Below are positions 12,600 to 24,358 of a stretch of 60,000 bases of DNA, piece after piece (within the stretch, counting starts at the first letter, position 1; every line of letters starts with the position of its first letter). This DNA comes from Cryptomeria japonica (taxonomy: Eukaryota > Streptophyta > Pinopsida > Cupressales > Cupressaceae). The translations under genes were made by a program, and so were the position numbers. Location of the stretch: NCBI RefSeq assembly GCF_030272615.1, contig NC_081413.1, forward strand, positions 184,125,451 through 184,185,450, given 5' to 3'. Below the pieces are notes generated by a model that was given only the letters and a program-made list of their open reading frames with translations, was not told the origin of the DNA and ran no database searches.

Positions 12600-14345
12600 T
12601 CTTTGGTGGCATCACTTTATCTCCTTTCGAAATGTCATGTTTCATCGAAGTTACCTTTGTTTCGATGAAACCATCATTTTCATCAATGAGCCTTGTGGTT
12701 TCATCGATCTCCTCATTTTCATCGAAACTTTCACCTTTCGTGTTCGTCGTTGTAATGCTCCATCGGTTCATTGAAACCCTGTTTTTGATAGGTATCCTTT
12801 TGTCGCTGCATTTCACAACCGCCTTTTCGATCTTTAAGTTTATTGATTATGGTTCCTCATTATTTAGATTTTGCTTTGGCATCGATGAAATTCCTTATGT
12901 CGATGAAAGATTAATATCTTCCTTCGACCTTTTGTTTTTATCGATGGCATGTCTTTGAAACAATAGGTGTACCATTTCGGTAAAATTAGACATTTCGGTG
13001 AGAGGTTAGTGTGCACCTTTGTTTCAATGAAACCATTGTTATCGTAAATTAGCTTTGTGGTTTCTTCGATCTCCTTATTTTCATCGAAAGCTTTACCTTA
13101 CATGTCCATTTCGATGTAATCCTCCTTTGGTTCATCGAAACCCTATTTTTCGATAGGAATCCCAACCGTCTTATCGATCTTTAAGTTTATCGATAATGGT
13201 TCCTCATTATCCAGCTTTTGCATTTGCATCGATGAAATTCCTTATGTCGGTGGAAGAATAATATCTTCCTTCGACTTTTTGTTTTTATTGATGGTATGTT
13301 TTCGATGAAAAATCTCTTATGTTTTATCGACCTTTTGTCTTTCGATGGAACTATCATGGTTGGTCAATAACTTTAGTATCTCTTCGACACCATTCTTCTC
13401 TCAAAAAATACTATAGATGAAACCTTCCCTAGTTTCTTTGATCTCATTGTTTTAGTAGAACTATCTCCTTCGGTGAATTCTTTACATGTCCTACCAATAC
13501 CGTAGTTTCTTCGACAACCTTGCTTCATCAATGAAACCTCCTTTGGTTTCTTCGACATAACCTCTATCGATGAAAATAGTTCTTTCAATAAGTCCCTTTT
13601 GAAGTTCACCGAGGCCTAAGTCTCCTCGATAAATCATCTCATCGATGAAACATCGAGAGGTTTCTTCGATACAACAGGTGTACCATTTTGGTAAAACTAG
13701 TCATTTCGATGAGAGGTTAGTGTGTACCTTTGTTTCGATGAAACCATCATTATCGTCAATAAGCTTTGCGGTTTCATCGATCTCCTTATATTCATCGACA
13801 ACTTTTCCTTACGTGTTCGTGTCGATGTAATCCTCCATCGGTTCATCAAAACCCTGTTTTCAATAGGAATTCACATCCATCTTATCGATCTTTATGTTTA
13901 TTGATATAGGCTCCTCATTATATAGCTTCTGCATTGGCATCGATGAAATTCCTTATGTCGGTGAAAAAATAATATCTTCCTTCGACTATGTTTTTTACCG
14001 ATGGCATGTTTTCAATGAAATATCTCTTATGTTTTATCGACCTTTTGTCTTTTGATGAAACTATCATTGTCTCTCAATAACTTTAGTATCTCTTCAACAC
14101 CCTTCTTCTCTCAAAAATTCCTATCGATGAAACCTTCCCCAGTTTCTTCGATCTCATTGTTTCGGTAGAACTATCCCCTTCGGTGAAATCTTTACATGTC
14201 TTACCAACACCGCAGTTTCTTCGACAACCTTGTTTCATCGATGAAACCTCCTTTGGTTTCTTCAACATACCTCTATCGATGGAAATAGTGCTTCCGATTA
14301 GTCCCTTTTGAAGTTCATCGAGGCCTAAGTCTTCTCGATAAATTA
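12600..14345 (+). repeat. Satellite-like block rich in TCGATGAAA / TTTCATCGA
   Basis: Three copies of a long unit begin at 12654, 13016 and 13727, each with CCTTTGTTTCRATGAAACC. The spacing from copy 2 to copy 3 is 711 bp. Copy 1 is only 362 bp because it lacks the middle segment that copies 2 and 3 share. Within each unit a short motif and its reverse complement (TCGATGAAA and TTTCATCGA, often joined as the palindrome TTTCATCGATGAAA-like) recur every few tens of bases. The short frames here are by-products of this composition. The block lies inside the 3' region of the LINE. Confidence 0.85.
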
Positions 14346-14854
14346 TTTTCTGTTTACATCTCTCTGTGTGAGGTTTCGATTGACAGTTCCAATTGCTGTG
14401 GTATTATCCTTGTATGGAACACAATTTTTTTTTATTAAATATTACTAACAAGCTTGGCAAGTGTTTTGAAAACTAACCTCACAGGAGGAGCGATGCCATC
14501 TTTAACAAGTGAAAGGATGACAGCTGTGCTAAATAGGCTTCAAATAACATGCAACCAATGGTCAAACTCAGGGCACAAGGAGATCAATGATAATTGTAAA
14601 TGGTAATAAGGGCTTGTAAGGGAAAGAAAATATCTTCCCATATGTTCACCCTCAGCCCGGAGGGCTACTGTTTTGTTCAAATTTGTTCATATTTGTAATA
14701 ACTGTAGAAACGTTCTGGACTATGGTCCCGGGCAAGGCCAGAGGTTTTCTCGTCTCCACTCTTTCCTACTGGTGCCCGCACGAGTGGAGTGTTGTAAGAT
14801 TTAAATTATGATTAATAAAAAATCTTGGCTTCGGCCTCTTACCGAAAAAAAAAA
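14346..14854 (+). other. LINE 3' terminal segment and poly(A)
   Basis: Unique-looking sequence ending in GATTAATAAAAAATCTTGG, TTCGGCCTCTTACCG and an A run of about twelve (14845-14856), followed at once by the right TSD. AATAAA-like signals precede the tail. Confidence 0.7.
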
Positions 14855-14869
14855 AATTATATATAAATT
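14855..14869 (+). repeat. Target-site duplication, right copy (LINE)
   Basis: AATTATATATAAATT, identical to 5706-5720. The first two A residues may belong to the poly(A) tail. Confidence 0.65.
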
Positions 14870-15394
14870 TTACAATAAAAATTATTAGAATCAATTAAAA
14901 TAAAAAAATTGTCAGTAATTTAATATAATTTTATTATTATATTAAGGTTCGAGTTATAATTTTATATTATATTAAGAGTTAGGTCTACTTTTATATTTTA
15001 TTTTTAAAATTATAATTATGTAGATTATATTATCATTCTAATTATATAAAATTTTAATTAAATTTAAATTGGAGTTATAATCAATTAGAATATGTTTAAT
15101 TAATCTAAGTAAGATTTAATTTTCCAAATTAGAATTCAAAAGAAATTTAAAATTATATAAATCATTTTGGTATACAATTACTTAATTTTAAGATTGCAAT
15201 ATATAGAAAAAGTATAGTTCTCATTTGAAAAGTTAAAATGATTGAAAAATATTTATAAAAAAATTAATCAATTATATTATGATTGTCTAATTCAATATTA
15301 TTGTAAATTTTATTATTATTTCAAATATTTTAATTAAATGATTATTAAATAAGAAATTAGGTAGTTATAGTTAATAATTTAGAGTTAGAAAGAA
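14870..15394. other. AT-rich spacer
   Basis: Over 80 % A/T by eye, with no coding or structural signal recognised. Confidence 0.6.
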
Positions 15395-18368
15395 AAAGGA
15401 CTAATCTAGCATATGATAGAGTAGAATGGGGGGCGTTGTGTGTTGTTCTACTTAAATTGGGTTTTTCCAAGGCATGGGTCAAATGGATTCGTGCTTGTAT
15501 TTCTTCTGCAAGGTTCTCGGTTCTAATTAATGGCCCCCCTTGTGATTTTTTCTCCTCTTCTAGGGGTTTGAGGCAGGGGGATCCCCTGTCTCCTTTCTTG
15601 TTCATTCTTCTAGCTGAAACGTTTAGTTGGGCTATAAGAGCCGCTAAGCTGGGAGGGATTTGGAAGGGAATTAGGATTCAGAATGTTCCACAAAGCATTT
15701 CGTATTGCTTGTTTGCAGATGATACCTTGTTATTTGGTCGGGCCTCTTTGGGTGAGGCAAGAGTGATAAAGGGGATAATACAGAATTATGCATCCTTTTT
15801 TGGTCAGAGAATCAATGTTGATAAGTCAAAGATTTTTTTCCTTCATGCTTCACAATTGGTTCAAGATAGATTGAAGATTTTTTGGGGATTTGCATCTGGA
15901 AATCTTCCTTGTTCTTATCTTGGTATACCTTTCTTCATTAAGTAGGATAGAGTTGAGTTTTGGGATAAGATCATTTCAGTTATCTCTAGAAGGATCCTAT
16001 CCTGGAATCATAGATGGTTATCTTTGGCTGGTAAGATTGTTCTTATTAAGTCTGTCCTAAATGATGTTCCTATTTATCTCATGTCTATTTTGCAGTCTCC
16101 GAAAGCAGCTCTTGTTAGTTTGCAAGATACTATTAGGTTCTTCCTTTGGAGTAATAATAAAGATGGTAAGAAGAAACTCCCTCTGGTAGCATGGGATAAA
16201 GTTTGTTTGCCTAAAAACCTTGGGGGCACAAGCATCCGGAGTCTGGAAAGTCAAAATTTAGCCTTAGGTGCTAAGTTGGTTTGGAAATTGTATGAGAGAC
16301 CATTCTCCTTCTGGGCACAAATTATGTTTGCTAAATATTTAAATAACGGACCAAGAGAATATGTTTTTCAAGTTTCTAATTTATCGTCTGGTTCAGCTGT
16401 TTGGAATTTTCTATGTAAATGTAGATCAGTGATTTTGCCTCATCTCTCATGGATTATTCATAATGCTAGAAAAGTCAGGTTTTGGGAGGAAGTTTGGAAT
16501 GGACATCCCCCTCTGGTGAACTCGAGGGATTGGTCTCCTTTAATTTCCACTCTTTCTTCCCTTTGGGGTGTCTTTGTGGCTGATTATTTTGAAATTGAGT
16601 ATAGTGGGAATCTTAAGGTGGCAAAATGGAAATCAATTGAGTTTTTAGATATTGATCAAAATGTGAAATTGGAATATGAAAAGATGTTGGCGGAGAGAGT
16701 AATAATTCTTTTTGATGCTGACGATGAGCTTATCTGGACAAGGAATATCTCTGGTAAGTACACAGTTAAGGATGGCTATAATTCTCTCTTGGTTGCTAAA
16801 GATTTATCTACTTGGCCATACAAGCTGTTTTGGCATATGGCTTGCCTCCCAAAGGCTGGTGATTTTGCTTGGTTAGCAGTGTAGGACAAGGTCCTTATAG
16901 GAATGAGGTTGGACAGGTTGGGTATTACTGCAGTATTTTCTTGTGTCTTTTGTAATAAAAATTTAGAATCCTCTGCACACTTGTTTCTTCATTGTGATTT
17001 TGCCTATGCTTGCTGGCAGTGGTTGTTTGAAAAGCTTAATCTTTCCTTTGTTATTGGTAAGGATCTCCTTTCCCACTTTAGAGCTTGGCCTCTCCTATTT
17101 GCCTCATCTTTCTATGCATGTCTTTGGATTATTTCTCCATCTATTATGATTTGGAATATTTGGTTAGAGCGTAATAATAGGATTTTTAAACAAACAAGTT
17201 CTTCCTTGGCTGAGGTTTTATTGAGGATTGAATCTTCCATCTCTGAAGTTGCTTTGTCTTTTATCTATAAGAATTTGGAAACCCTTACCTCTTTTTTTCA
17301 TTGGGATGGTAGGGTAACTCGAGTTTGGGGAATGTTATCAGTCTTACCTTCTCATGGATCTATTTTAAATAAGACTAATGCTAAAAGTAAAAGAAATTTT
17401 GCTTGCTCGAAACCTCCTCCGCAAGGGCACTTTAAATTGAATTTTGATGGTGCTTCTCATGGGAACCTTGGCCTGGCAGGGGCAGGTATGGTAATTTATG
17501 ATCATAAGGTAAGATTTATTCAGGCTCGTTGTCATGCGATTGGTTTCAAGTCTAACAATTGTGCAGAATTCTTTGCTTTGTCCTTTGGTTTGGATATGAC
17601 TATATCTTTGGGAATTAAGGACTTGATAATTGAGGGTGATTCTATGGTTATTATTCAAAGTGTCATGAAAAAGAAGTCGAATTGTTGGCAATTACAATAT
17701 ATAATTGATCATATTTTGCAAAGATTAGACTTTTTTTATTCTTTCTTGATTTCCCACTGTTATAGGGAAGTGAATAAGATTGTAGATTTCTTGGCTAATT
17801 TAGCCATTGATAGTGATGCTAATATGTGGGAGGTAAGTGTGGATGAGATCCCTTCCTCGGTTTTAGAATTTTTGAAGTATAGAAGGGCATAGTTGTTGTC
17901 TTCATCTACCTCCTTATTTGGTGTGGTTTTTCTTTGGTGTGGGTTCTGTTATGCTAGATCACAATGTTTATTTTGATAGGATGTCTGATTATGGTTTCAT
18001 TTCTTCTTTGTGGTATCATTCTAACTAGTGGTTGGAGAATTGTGTTTCATAGATAGGGGTGGTTCAGACTGGTGTTTTTTGGCAGCAATGGATATGCATC
18101 CTTTAGTGATCATACTTTAATCTTCCTTCTATATGCTTCTATTGGCGGCTTCCTTTATATTTAATGTGGCTTATGTAATTGGGATGGGTTTTTTGATGTA
18201 CTATGCCAATGGGCATTTGGTATTGGGTAGAATAGGCTTGTGCTACTTAAGCAATACTAAAGGGTTTTCTTATTGGTTCTTTCCCTTAGTGTTTTTTGAA
18301 CCAGACACAGTAAAAAAAATTTAAAATTTAATATAGTTCAGTGGTTCTATCCACTTTTATCAAAAAAA
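15395..18368 (+). mobile_element. 5'-truncated LINE
   Basis: Begins abruptly inside the RT domain and ends, after about 475 bp of 3' UTR, with GTTCTATCCACTTTTATC plus an A run at 18361-18368. Truncation at the 5' end is the usual result of incomplete target-primed reverse transcription. No convincing TSD was found around the ends. It belongs to a different family from the LINE at 5721-14854, judged by protein divergence and a short, unrelated 3' UTR. Confidence 0.85.
15406..17892 (+). pseudogene. LINE ORF2 C-terminal part (RT, zf-RVT, RNase H)
   Basis: A single frame (frame 1) starting LAYDRVEWGAL, that is, inside RT motif A. It continues with LRQGDPLSPFLFI (15570), the intact catalytic box FADD (CLFADDTLLFG, about 15710), the thumb (WLSLAGKIVLIKSVL), zf-RVT CVFCNKNLESSAHLFLHC (about 16935) and RNase H. 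In the RNase H the acidic residues are visible in DGASHGNLG, CAEFFAL, EGDS and VDFLANL. Only two in-frame stops occur in 2.5 kb: TAG at 15943, within FFIK*D, and TAG at 16882, within AV*DKVL; both fit a lost Trp. There is no frameshift, so this copy is younger than its neighbour. Confidence 0.92.
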
Positions 18369-18654
18369 TCAATTAATGATTAAAATAAATTATATTATTA
18401 ACATTTTAAATTTAATTATTTATAAGTAAAATTATATTTAAAATATTTCACAGTAAAATATTTTAAAATTAGTTATTCAATCTAAAATTAAATTTTCAAT
18501 AATTTTGAATATTCATAATGTTTAAAATTGACTATATATTATTTAATATTTAATTTTTAATTTATTAGTTACAATTAAATTAATTTAAATTTTATATATA
18601 TATATATATATATTATAAAAGTGGTAGGGCCACTAAATATATTAATATTTAAAA
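18369..18654. other. AT-rich spacer with (TA)n
   Basis: Very A/T-rich, with a (TA)n run at about 18591-18614. No gene. Confidence 0.6.
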
Positions 18655-19175
18655 ATCAAACTTTACAAGACTTGGTTCAAGAGAGCATACCGGCAAGAAA
18701 GAACCAGGAAGAAAACCTTCAGTTGTAGCTCTTGACATCATGAAATCCAAAAGAGTACATGAAACAGGCAAGACATCCTGAAGCCTAATATACATCTAAA
18801 CCAAGCCTGCCGCTCCCAAAAAAAACATTAACATGATCTCACCCATACCCAAACCCAGAGACAATTAATCAAAAACCCCACTTAAAGCCTGAAACCAAGG
18901 GAAAAAGTCACCCAGGCTAGCAACAATGTACAACAGGCACCAAGATCATCAAAAATCAATCAACAGTTGGAGGGTCCAAATTCACAAAAACTGAAAAAAG
19001 CCACCATACGTGCATCCCCGCAAAAACATGCAAAGCAGCAGACAGAGTATCCAACAGAAAATAATCCATCAATGCATAAGGAAAGATACCATATCCAACC
19101 AACCGTAAGTCATGAAGATACCACCTGTGCGCCCTGCAAAAACGAGCAAACAAACAGATTATCCAGTGTAGACAC
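18655..19175 (-). mobile_element. LINE-like 3' end, inverted
   Basis: On the minus strand the last bases read TGGTTCTTTCTTGCCGGTAT..CTCTTGAACCAAGTCTTGTAAA. This closely follows the end of the truncated LINE on the other strand (TGGTTCTTTCCCTTAGTGTT..TTTTGAACCAGACACAGTAAA near 18270-18312). No protein domain is left. I read it as the 3' UTR scrap of a related LINE inserted in opposite orientation, so that the two 3' ends face each other across about 290 bp. Confidence 0.4.
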
Positions 19176-21774
19176 CTAAAATTAATTAAATCAATATTTA
19201 ATTAATTTAAGCTTGTCAACATAATTAACTGATTTAATTGTGTTATTCTTATTCTTCTCAGTGTTAATTAAATCTAATTTAATTAATCATGTCACTATAG
19301 TCCAATAATTAATTTATCAAATAAATAAATTATTTCCCTATTCTTCTAAAGTCCCTCAATAATTATTTCCTCTAAACCCACTCAGTTAATTAATTTTAAT
19401 TAATTAACCTAGTCATGTGATTCCTATAAATTACTTTTCCTAATCCCCACTCGACCTAATTAATTCTTTTAGAATCTCTCATAATTCCACTTATCATTAT
19501 TCTCCAATTTTAAATTCCCCTACCCATGTCACATAAATCTTGAACCTCTCAAAGAAATTCAAATTTCTTTGAATCCCCCTATGCATCCTCATTTTGAAAT
19601 TCAAATTTCCTTTCCCCCCTCTTCTAAACTAACCATACTATTGGTAGGAACTTGATGCTTTGTGTCTCTTGTTTGCACATAAATAGAAATATATACATCC
19701 CTATTGCTTCATAAATAGGAATTTTTATTTAATGTTTAACTTTAAATTATAGATAGGTAAATGGTAATTAATTTTTAAAAAATACATTTATTTTTAAAAT
19801 AATAATATAATAAGTTGAATTTAATAAATTATGGATTAATTTTTTTAAATTTGAATTTATTTATAATTTTTTATATGAAAGTTAAAATTCTAGTTTTAGT
19901 CATTTGAATATAGTTTATTTTTTGTTTTAATATTAGAATTATTGTATTAATTATTTAAATTTAATTTGTTTAAGATTTATTTTTAATTATATTTATTCTT
20001 CAATTTATAATAATTTTTTATTTGTTAATATTGAGTTTATCTTTTGATTAATGTCAATATTGTGTGTATTATATTAATTCAAATTTTAGGTATAATTCAT
20101 TAATATTTCAATTCTAATAAATAAAATTTTAGTTTTAGTCATTTGAATATAGTTTATTTTTTGTTTTAATATTTTATTAGAATTATCATTTTAATTACTT
20201 AAATTTGATTTATTTAAGAATTTAATTACGTCAAGAGGCATATTACACTCACAAAATGGATACATAAATATGTGCTAATAAAAACTAAAAGCATTTTAAT
20301 TTGACGTGCATATGAGTGTCACACAATTAAATTAAATAACTTAAACTTAGTGCAGTCATTTAAATTAAATAACTTATACTTAGTGCAATCACTTAAATTA
20401 ATAAATTAAATTAAATTAAACAACACAAATTAATTAATTAAAAATAAATGTAATTAAATTAAATAACTAAAAATTAAATTGAAAACTATAACATAATAAA
20501 ATTTAAGAATTGTTTAAGAATTAAAAAATTCAATACAATAACTTAAATTAAATTAAATAACTGAAATAAAATAAAATAAAATAACTTAAATTAAATTAAA
20601 TAATTTAAACATAGTAAAATTTAAGCTAATTAAAATTTAAGACTTATATAAGAATTAAAAAAATTAAATAAAACAACTTAATTTAAATTAAATAAATAAA
20701 ATTAAATAAAATTAAATAATTTAAATTAATTAAATTAAATAGCTAAAATAAAATGAAATCAAATAATTAAAAAATTATTGAAATGAAATTAATTAATTAA
20801 AAATTAAAATGAAAACTATAACATAATAAAATTTAAGAACTATTTAAGAATTAAAAAATTGAATACAATAACTTAAATTAAATTAAATTAAATTATATTA
20901 CTTAATTTAAATTAATTAAAATTAAGTAACTTAAATTAAATTAAATAATTTAAAAAAGTAAAATATAAACTATAAAATATAAGAATTGTATTCAAATTAA
21001 AAAATAAAATAAAACAACTTAACTTAAATTAAATAATTTAAATTGAATTAAATTAAATCATTTAAATTAAATTAAATAACTTAAATGAAATGAAATTAAA
21101 TAATTTTATTTAGCTTTCTTTAGAAAAAGAAACTAAAGTTAAGTTTCTTTCTTTAATAATAAAACTAAAAACTAACTTTAAGATTCTAAAAAAGAATAGT
21201 AAAAATAATATTTTTTAAGAAATCGTCTCTTTTAAAAAGAAAAGCATATATTTTTCATAAAACAAAGTGAATTTTGTTAAATAAAAAAATAATAATAAAA
21301 TAGAAAAACCTAATTTATATTGAATGAACTAAATAATTAAAGTTTGACCTTTATTTTAATGCATGAAACGAAAATTCAAGCAAATGAAAAAAAATATTGA
21401 ACTCTTGTTTTCACGTTGTTCAATACAATAAAATAAATTTGAAATCTATAGTCTTATCATCCAAAAATAGTAGCCCTACCTCTATAAAATTTAATTAAAC
21501 TTCCTTTTAAACTCATAGTGTCATACTATACAAGGACAACAATACAAAGTTTTCACAAAACAATGAATAGATAAAGAGTTTGGGAGGTTTCTTTTGGGTA
21601 TAGAGATCAACTTGATTTGAGTGCTTAAAACAAATTTGAAGGTGAACTGGTATGTAGATTTACTTCTCTTCTTTTCTCAGATCGTTTAAAAAAATCCATG
21701 AAATGTGTCTTTATTTCAAGCAATTGTGATGAGTAGGTCTAATATACATACATCAGATAGCAATTTTTTGTTTC
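19176..21774. other. AT-rich region with degenerate AATTAAATTAAATAA repeats
   Basis: No gene. From about 20300 to 21115 the sequence is a loose array of AAATTAAATTAAATAACTT-type words. The left end (GTGTAGACACCTAAAATTAA at about 19168) has the look of an LTR start (TG..), but no matching end or coding part follows, so it is not called. Confidence 0.55.
19988..20140 (+). repeat. Dispersed repeat, copy 1
   Basis: Closely matches 31623-31775; both contain ATTCTTCAATTTATAATAAT, TTGAGTTTATCTTTTGATTA and TTAGGTATAATTCA in the same order. Family unknown. Confidence 0.7.
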
Positions 21775-21947
21775 AATGGCTTCCAAACCTCCTACCATTC
21801 ACATAGAGATGCAATTGATCCATGCATGGGTTAATAATTTTGATGCAAATTCAATAGCATTAATTGGCTAGGAATCAACACATCTTCTATCAATGAGTAT
21901 GTCACATCAGGATTACTCGATATGGCATTCCTTGTTGGAATCACTAC

Positions 21948-22068
21948 TACTATTACGCCAAAAGCTCGAGCTGTCAACGAATAAGAGATCGGCCAGAGAC
22001 AAGGATCCATGTGAGGCGGGAGGAAGAACATGTCACGAATCCCAAAGGAGGTTCTGACCAAGTCAATA
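21948..22068 (-). repeat. TRIM 3' terminal repeat
   Basis: 121 bp. The terminal dinucleotides have changed from TG/CA to TA/TA in the plus-strand reading, as expected from decay. Confidence 0.75.
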
Positions 22069-22150
22069 ATGTCCCCCTCAACATCGACTAAGGGTTCCAC
22101 ACCGACAAAATGAAGGAGGCCTCCTAGGATTCAAACCCATAACCCAACAC

Positions 22151-22160
22151 TCTGATACCA
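22151..22160 (-). promoter_or_regulatory. Primer binding site of the TRIM (initiator tRNA-Met type)
   Basis: TGGTATCAGA on the minus strand, one base from the end of the 5' terminal repeat. It is complementary to the 3' end of plant initiator tRNA-Met. Confidence 0.8.
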
Positions 22161-22161
22161 C

Positions 22162-22282
22162 TGTCGTTACGCCAAAAGCTCAAGCTGTCAACGAATGGGA
22201 GAGCGGCTAAAGAAAAGGATCCACGAGAGGCGGGAGGAAGCACATGTCACGAATCCTGAAGGAGGTGCTGACCAAGTCAACA
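22162..22282 (-). repeat. TRIM 5' terminal repeat
   Basis: 121 bp. In plus-strand reading it starts TGTCGTTACGCC and ends AAGTCAACA, keeping TG..CA. Confidence 0.8.
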
Positions 22283-23974
22283 TTCCCAACATTGTTTCTT
22301 GATGGACGATGTGACTGGTTAGAACCCCAAACGAAGCAAGTGCATTTACATGAATTTGTTAAACATCTATTGAGGTATAAGGATCATCATTTTGGTCAAC
22401 ATCCAAGATTTAGATATTTTATGATGAATATGATAATGAGACATCATGCATAGAACTCATCTGCAATATTTGTGAAAAGAAGTTTTTAAGACATGCCAAT
22501 CACCATTAATGAGTTGCGTCAGCATATGGAAAACATGCCACACTCTCATCTAGTTGATAGGCTAATACAATTTAAAAACAAACTCAGGGGTACAAGGCCA
22601 TATTGGGCTCAATGTCGTGCAAAATGGATATACATGCTTCATCAAATCGATTCTCCTACAATATTCTTTACATTGAGTGATGCAGACATGTATTGGCCTA
22701 ATTTGTATGCATTAATGCCAAGTAATCCACAAGAAGCTCAAATTTGGTGAAGACAAAATGTTATAGACTATCCTCATATTGTTGCACACTACATGCACTT
22801 AAGACATTCAATATTTAAAAAAAAAAATTAGAAAAAGGAATGAATGTTAAAGATTACTGGACTAGATATGAATGAAAACATAGGGCCTCACCACATGTGC
22901 ATGGGTTCCTTTGGATGCATGGAGCACTAAATATGGACAACATTGATTGGTCAAATGAGGAGCAAAAGAAAAATGTTGAGAGTTATTTTCATTCCATTGT
23001 TCATGCATAGAATCCTAGACAAGATCCACATCAACAGCATATGTAGACATGCACATAAATATTTTCATACACATATAATATATCACATAAACTACTTATA
23101 CTTGATAATACGACTAATAAATTCATTTGTATTTTCAATTGTAGGCATTCCAAAATTGTCATCAACATCCATGTTTAAAAAATAGAACACAACTTGCAAA
23201 GATAGAAATTGAGTGTGACTATGAAGAGATACTAAACTCTATAAAATGACACATAGTGTGTAGGGAGGGTGCATGCCTAATAAAAAAAAGAGGCAAGATG
23301 GTTTGCAGACAACTATTTAATTTGTCAAAAAAATTTCACATGTTTAAATATATAAAAAATATGCTAACTACTGAAATATACCAGTTCAAATTCATTCTAG
23401 GTATAAAGCCCCTTGGCTATTGAATCTAGAAGGATCCAAAATATATGAAGACATAGAGATATGAGACAAAAAAATTGAATTGACAAGAAATGATGAAAGA
23501 GTGGATTGACATAATCGCCACATATTGCAATTATAGAGAGCGACTGACAACCTGTTCTTTCCAAGCATGTTGTAATTAAATATATTGCAAAGTATGCAAC
23601 AAAAGCAAAAAAATGATCAAAAACATATAGCTAGATGTTGATGTATCTTTCAAACATGAAAAACCCTAATGATTTAGCTGCATAAGCATATAGAAGGCTT
23701 CTAACTGAGACAGTCATAGAAAGAGACATTGGAACTCAAGAAACATGTCACATTTTGTTAGAACTTCCATTAGTAGACATGAGTAGAAGATTGCTAATCT
23801 AAATGTTTCACGTGAGGGTTAAAACCTATAGTTGTAAATATTGAAGGGAATGATGAAGAACAAACAATATCTCTCATTGATGGATATAAAACAAGGCCTC
23901 CTTCTATGGAACACGTCTCATTGATTGATGCAATTAGATCATGGATTTATAACCCTAAATGAAAAAGAGATAAT
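22283..23974 (+). pseudogene. Helitron transposase, N-terminal and Rep domain
   Basis: Readable blocks with frame changes: FPTLFLDGRCDW, RYKDHHFGQHPRFRYFMMN and LRGTRPYWAQ..TIFFTLSDADMYWPNLYALMP (Helitron-like N-terminal domain, 22280-22720). Next is the Rep HUH motif in SPHVHGFLWM, whose two His codons are 22894-22896 and 22900-22902. The two-tyrosine motif YIAKY follows at 23581-23595, inside KYIAKYATKAKK. A stretch at about 23040-23146 (GT..TTTTCAATTGTAG) could be an intron. In a live element this part nicks and joins DNA ends during rolling-circle transposition. Many stops make it non-functional. Confidence 0.82.
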
Positions 23975-24345
23975 TGTTAGAGTTATCTTGTATTAGCTAA
24001 TAATTATTTATTTAGTTATTAGTCTATTATACTCTACGCTTAAGCTAAACTTAGGCATTTAATAATATTGTAGGTATTTAATAATTATTCTAATTATTAA
24101 ATACACTTTATCCCTTTAGGGTTTCTTTAGGGTTGCACATATTTAGGGTTGCACACCTTTAGGGTTGCTAATATCCTTTTATAAGGATTGCATTGCACTT
24201 TTTCATTTAATTGATTCCCTCTCTGAATGATAATCTTCTTCTTCAGAGCCATTATTGTTTTTTGTCTCCAATCTTCTCTCGTGACATGTATTTTGCTAAC
24301 ATGTGTTCTTGGAATCTTTGAAGTTGTATTTTCTCAACTTCTTCA
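23975..24345 (+). repeat. 5' LTR of the LARD-like element
   Basis: 371 bp, with a TATA-like CTTTTATAAGG near 24177 and three TTTAGGGTTGC words upstream of it. It matches the 3' LTR closely except for a 16-bp length difference near 24080. Confidence 0.88.
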
Positions 24346-24358
24346 TGGTATCAGAGCC
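24346..24358 (+). promoter_or_regulatory. Primer binding site (initiator tRNA-Met type)
   Basis: TGGTATCAGAGCC directly abuts the 5' LTR. Confidence 0.88.

Larger units (their letters stand above)
5721..14854 (+). mobile_element. Full-length LINE (L1-type, RNase H-bearing)
   Basis: A non-LTR retrotransposon of about 9.1 kb, bounded by a 15-bp direct repeat. Order: 5' UTR (5721-5844), ORF1 (5845-7947), ORF2 (7944-12049), then a roughly 2.8-kb 3' region that ends GGCTTCGGCCTCTTACCG plus an A run. The ORF2 domains are EEP endonuclease, RT, zf-RVT and RNase H. About a dozen and a half stops plus frameshifts make it dead, yet every domain can still be read, so decay is moderate. The 3' region is unusually long because it includes a satellite-like block (12600-14345). 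Confidence 0.82.
21948..22282 (-). mobile_element. TRIM (terminal-repeat retrotransposon in miniature)
   Basis: Two direct repeats of exactly 121 bp (21948-22068 and 22162-22282, about 85 % alike by eye) flank a 93-bp core. On the minus strand the order is LTR (TGTTGACTTGG..GTAACGACA), one base, PBS TGGTATCAGAG, core, polypurine stretch GAGGGGGACAT, LTR. All parts of a TRIM are present and nothing can be coded. No clear 5-bp TSD is visible. Confidence 0.8.

Noticed and set aside
12600-14345. CRISPR-like array or host gene frames
   Set aside because: The short repeats are irregularly spaced and diverged with no unique spacers; the frames contain only repeat-derived Ser/Phe-rich peptides.
15260-15300. 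TSD for the truncated LINE (AATCAATTA-type match)
   Set aside because: The match is over 100 bp from the coding start and is a common AT-rich word.
19168-19260. LTR start (TGTAGACACC) of another element
   Set aside because: No matching end, PBS or coding part was found; kept only as a remark.
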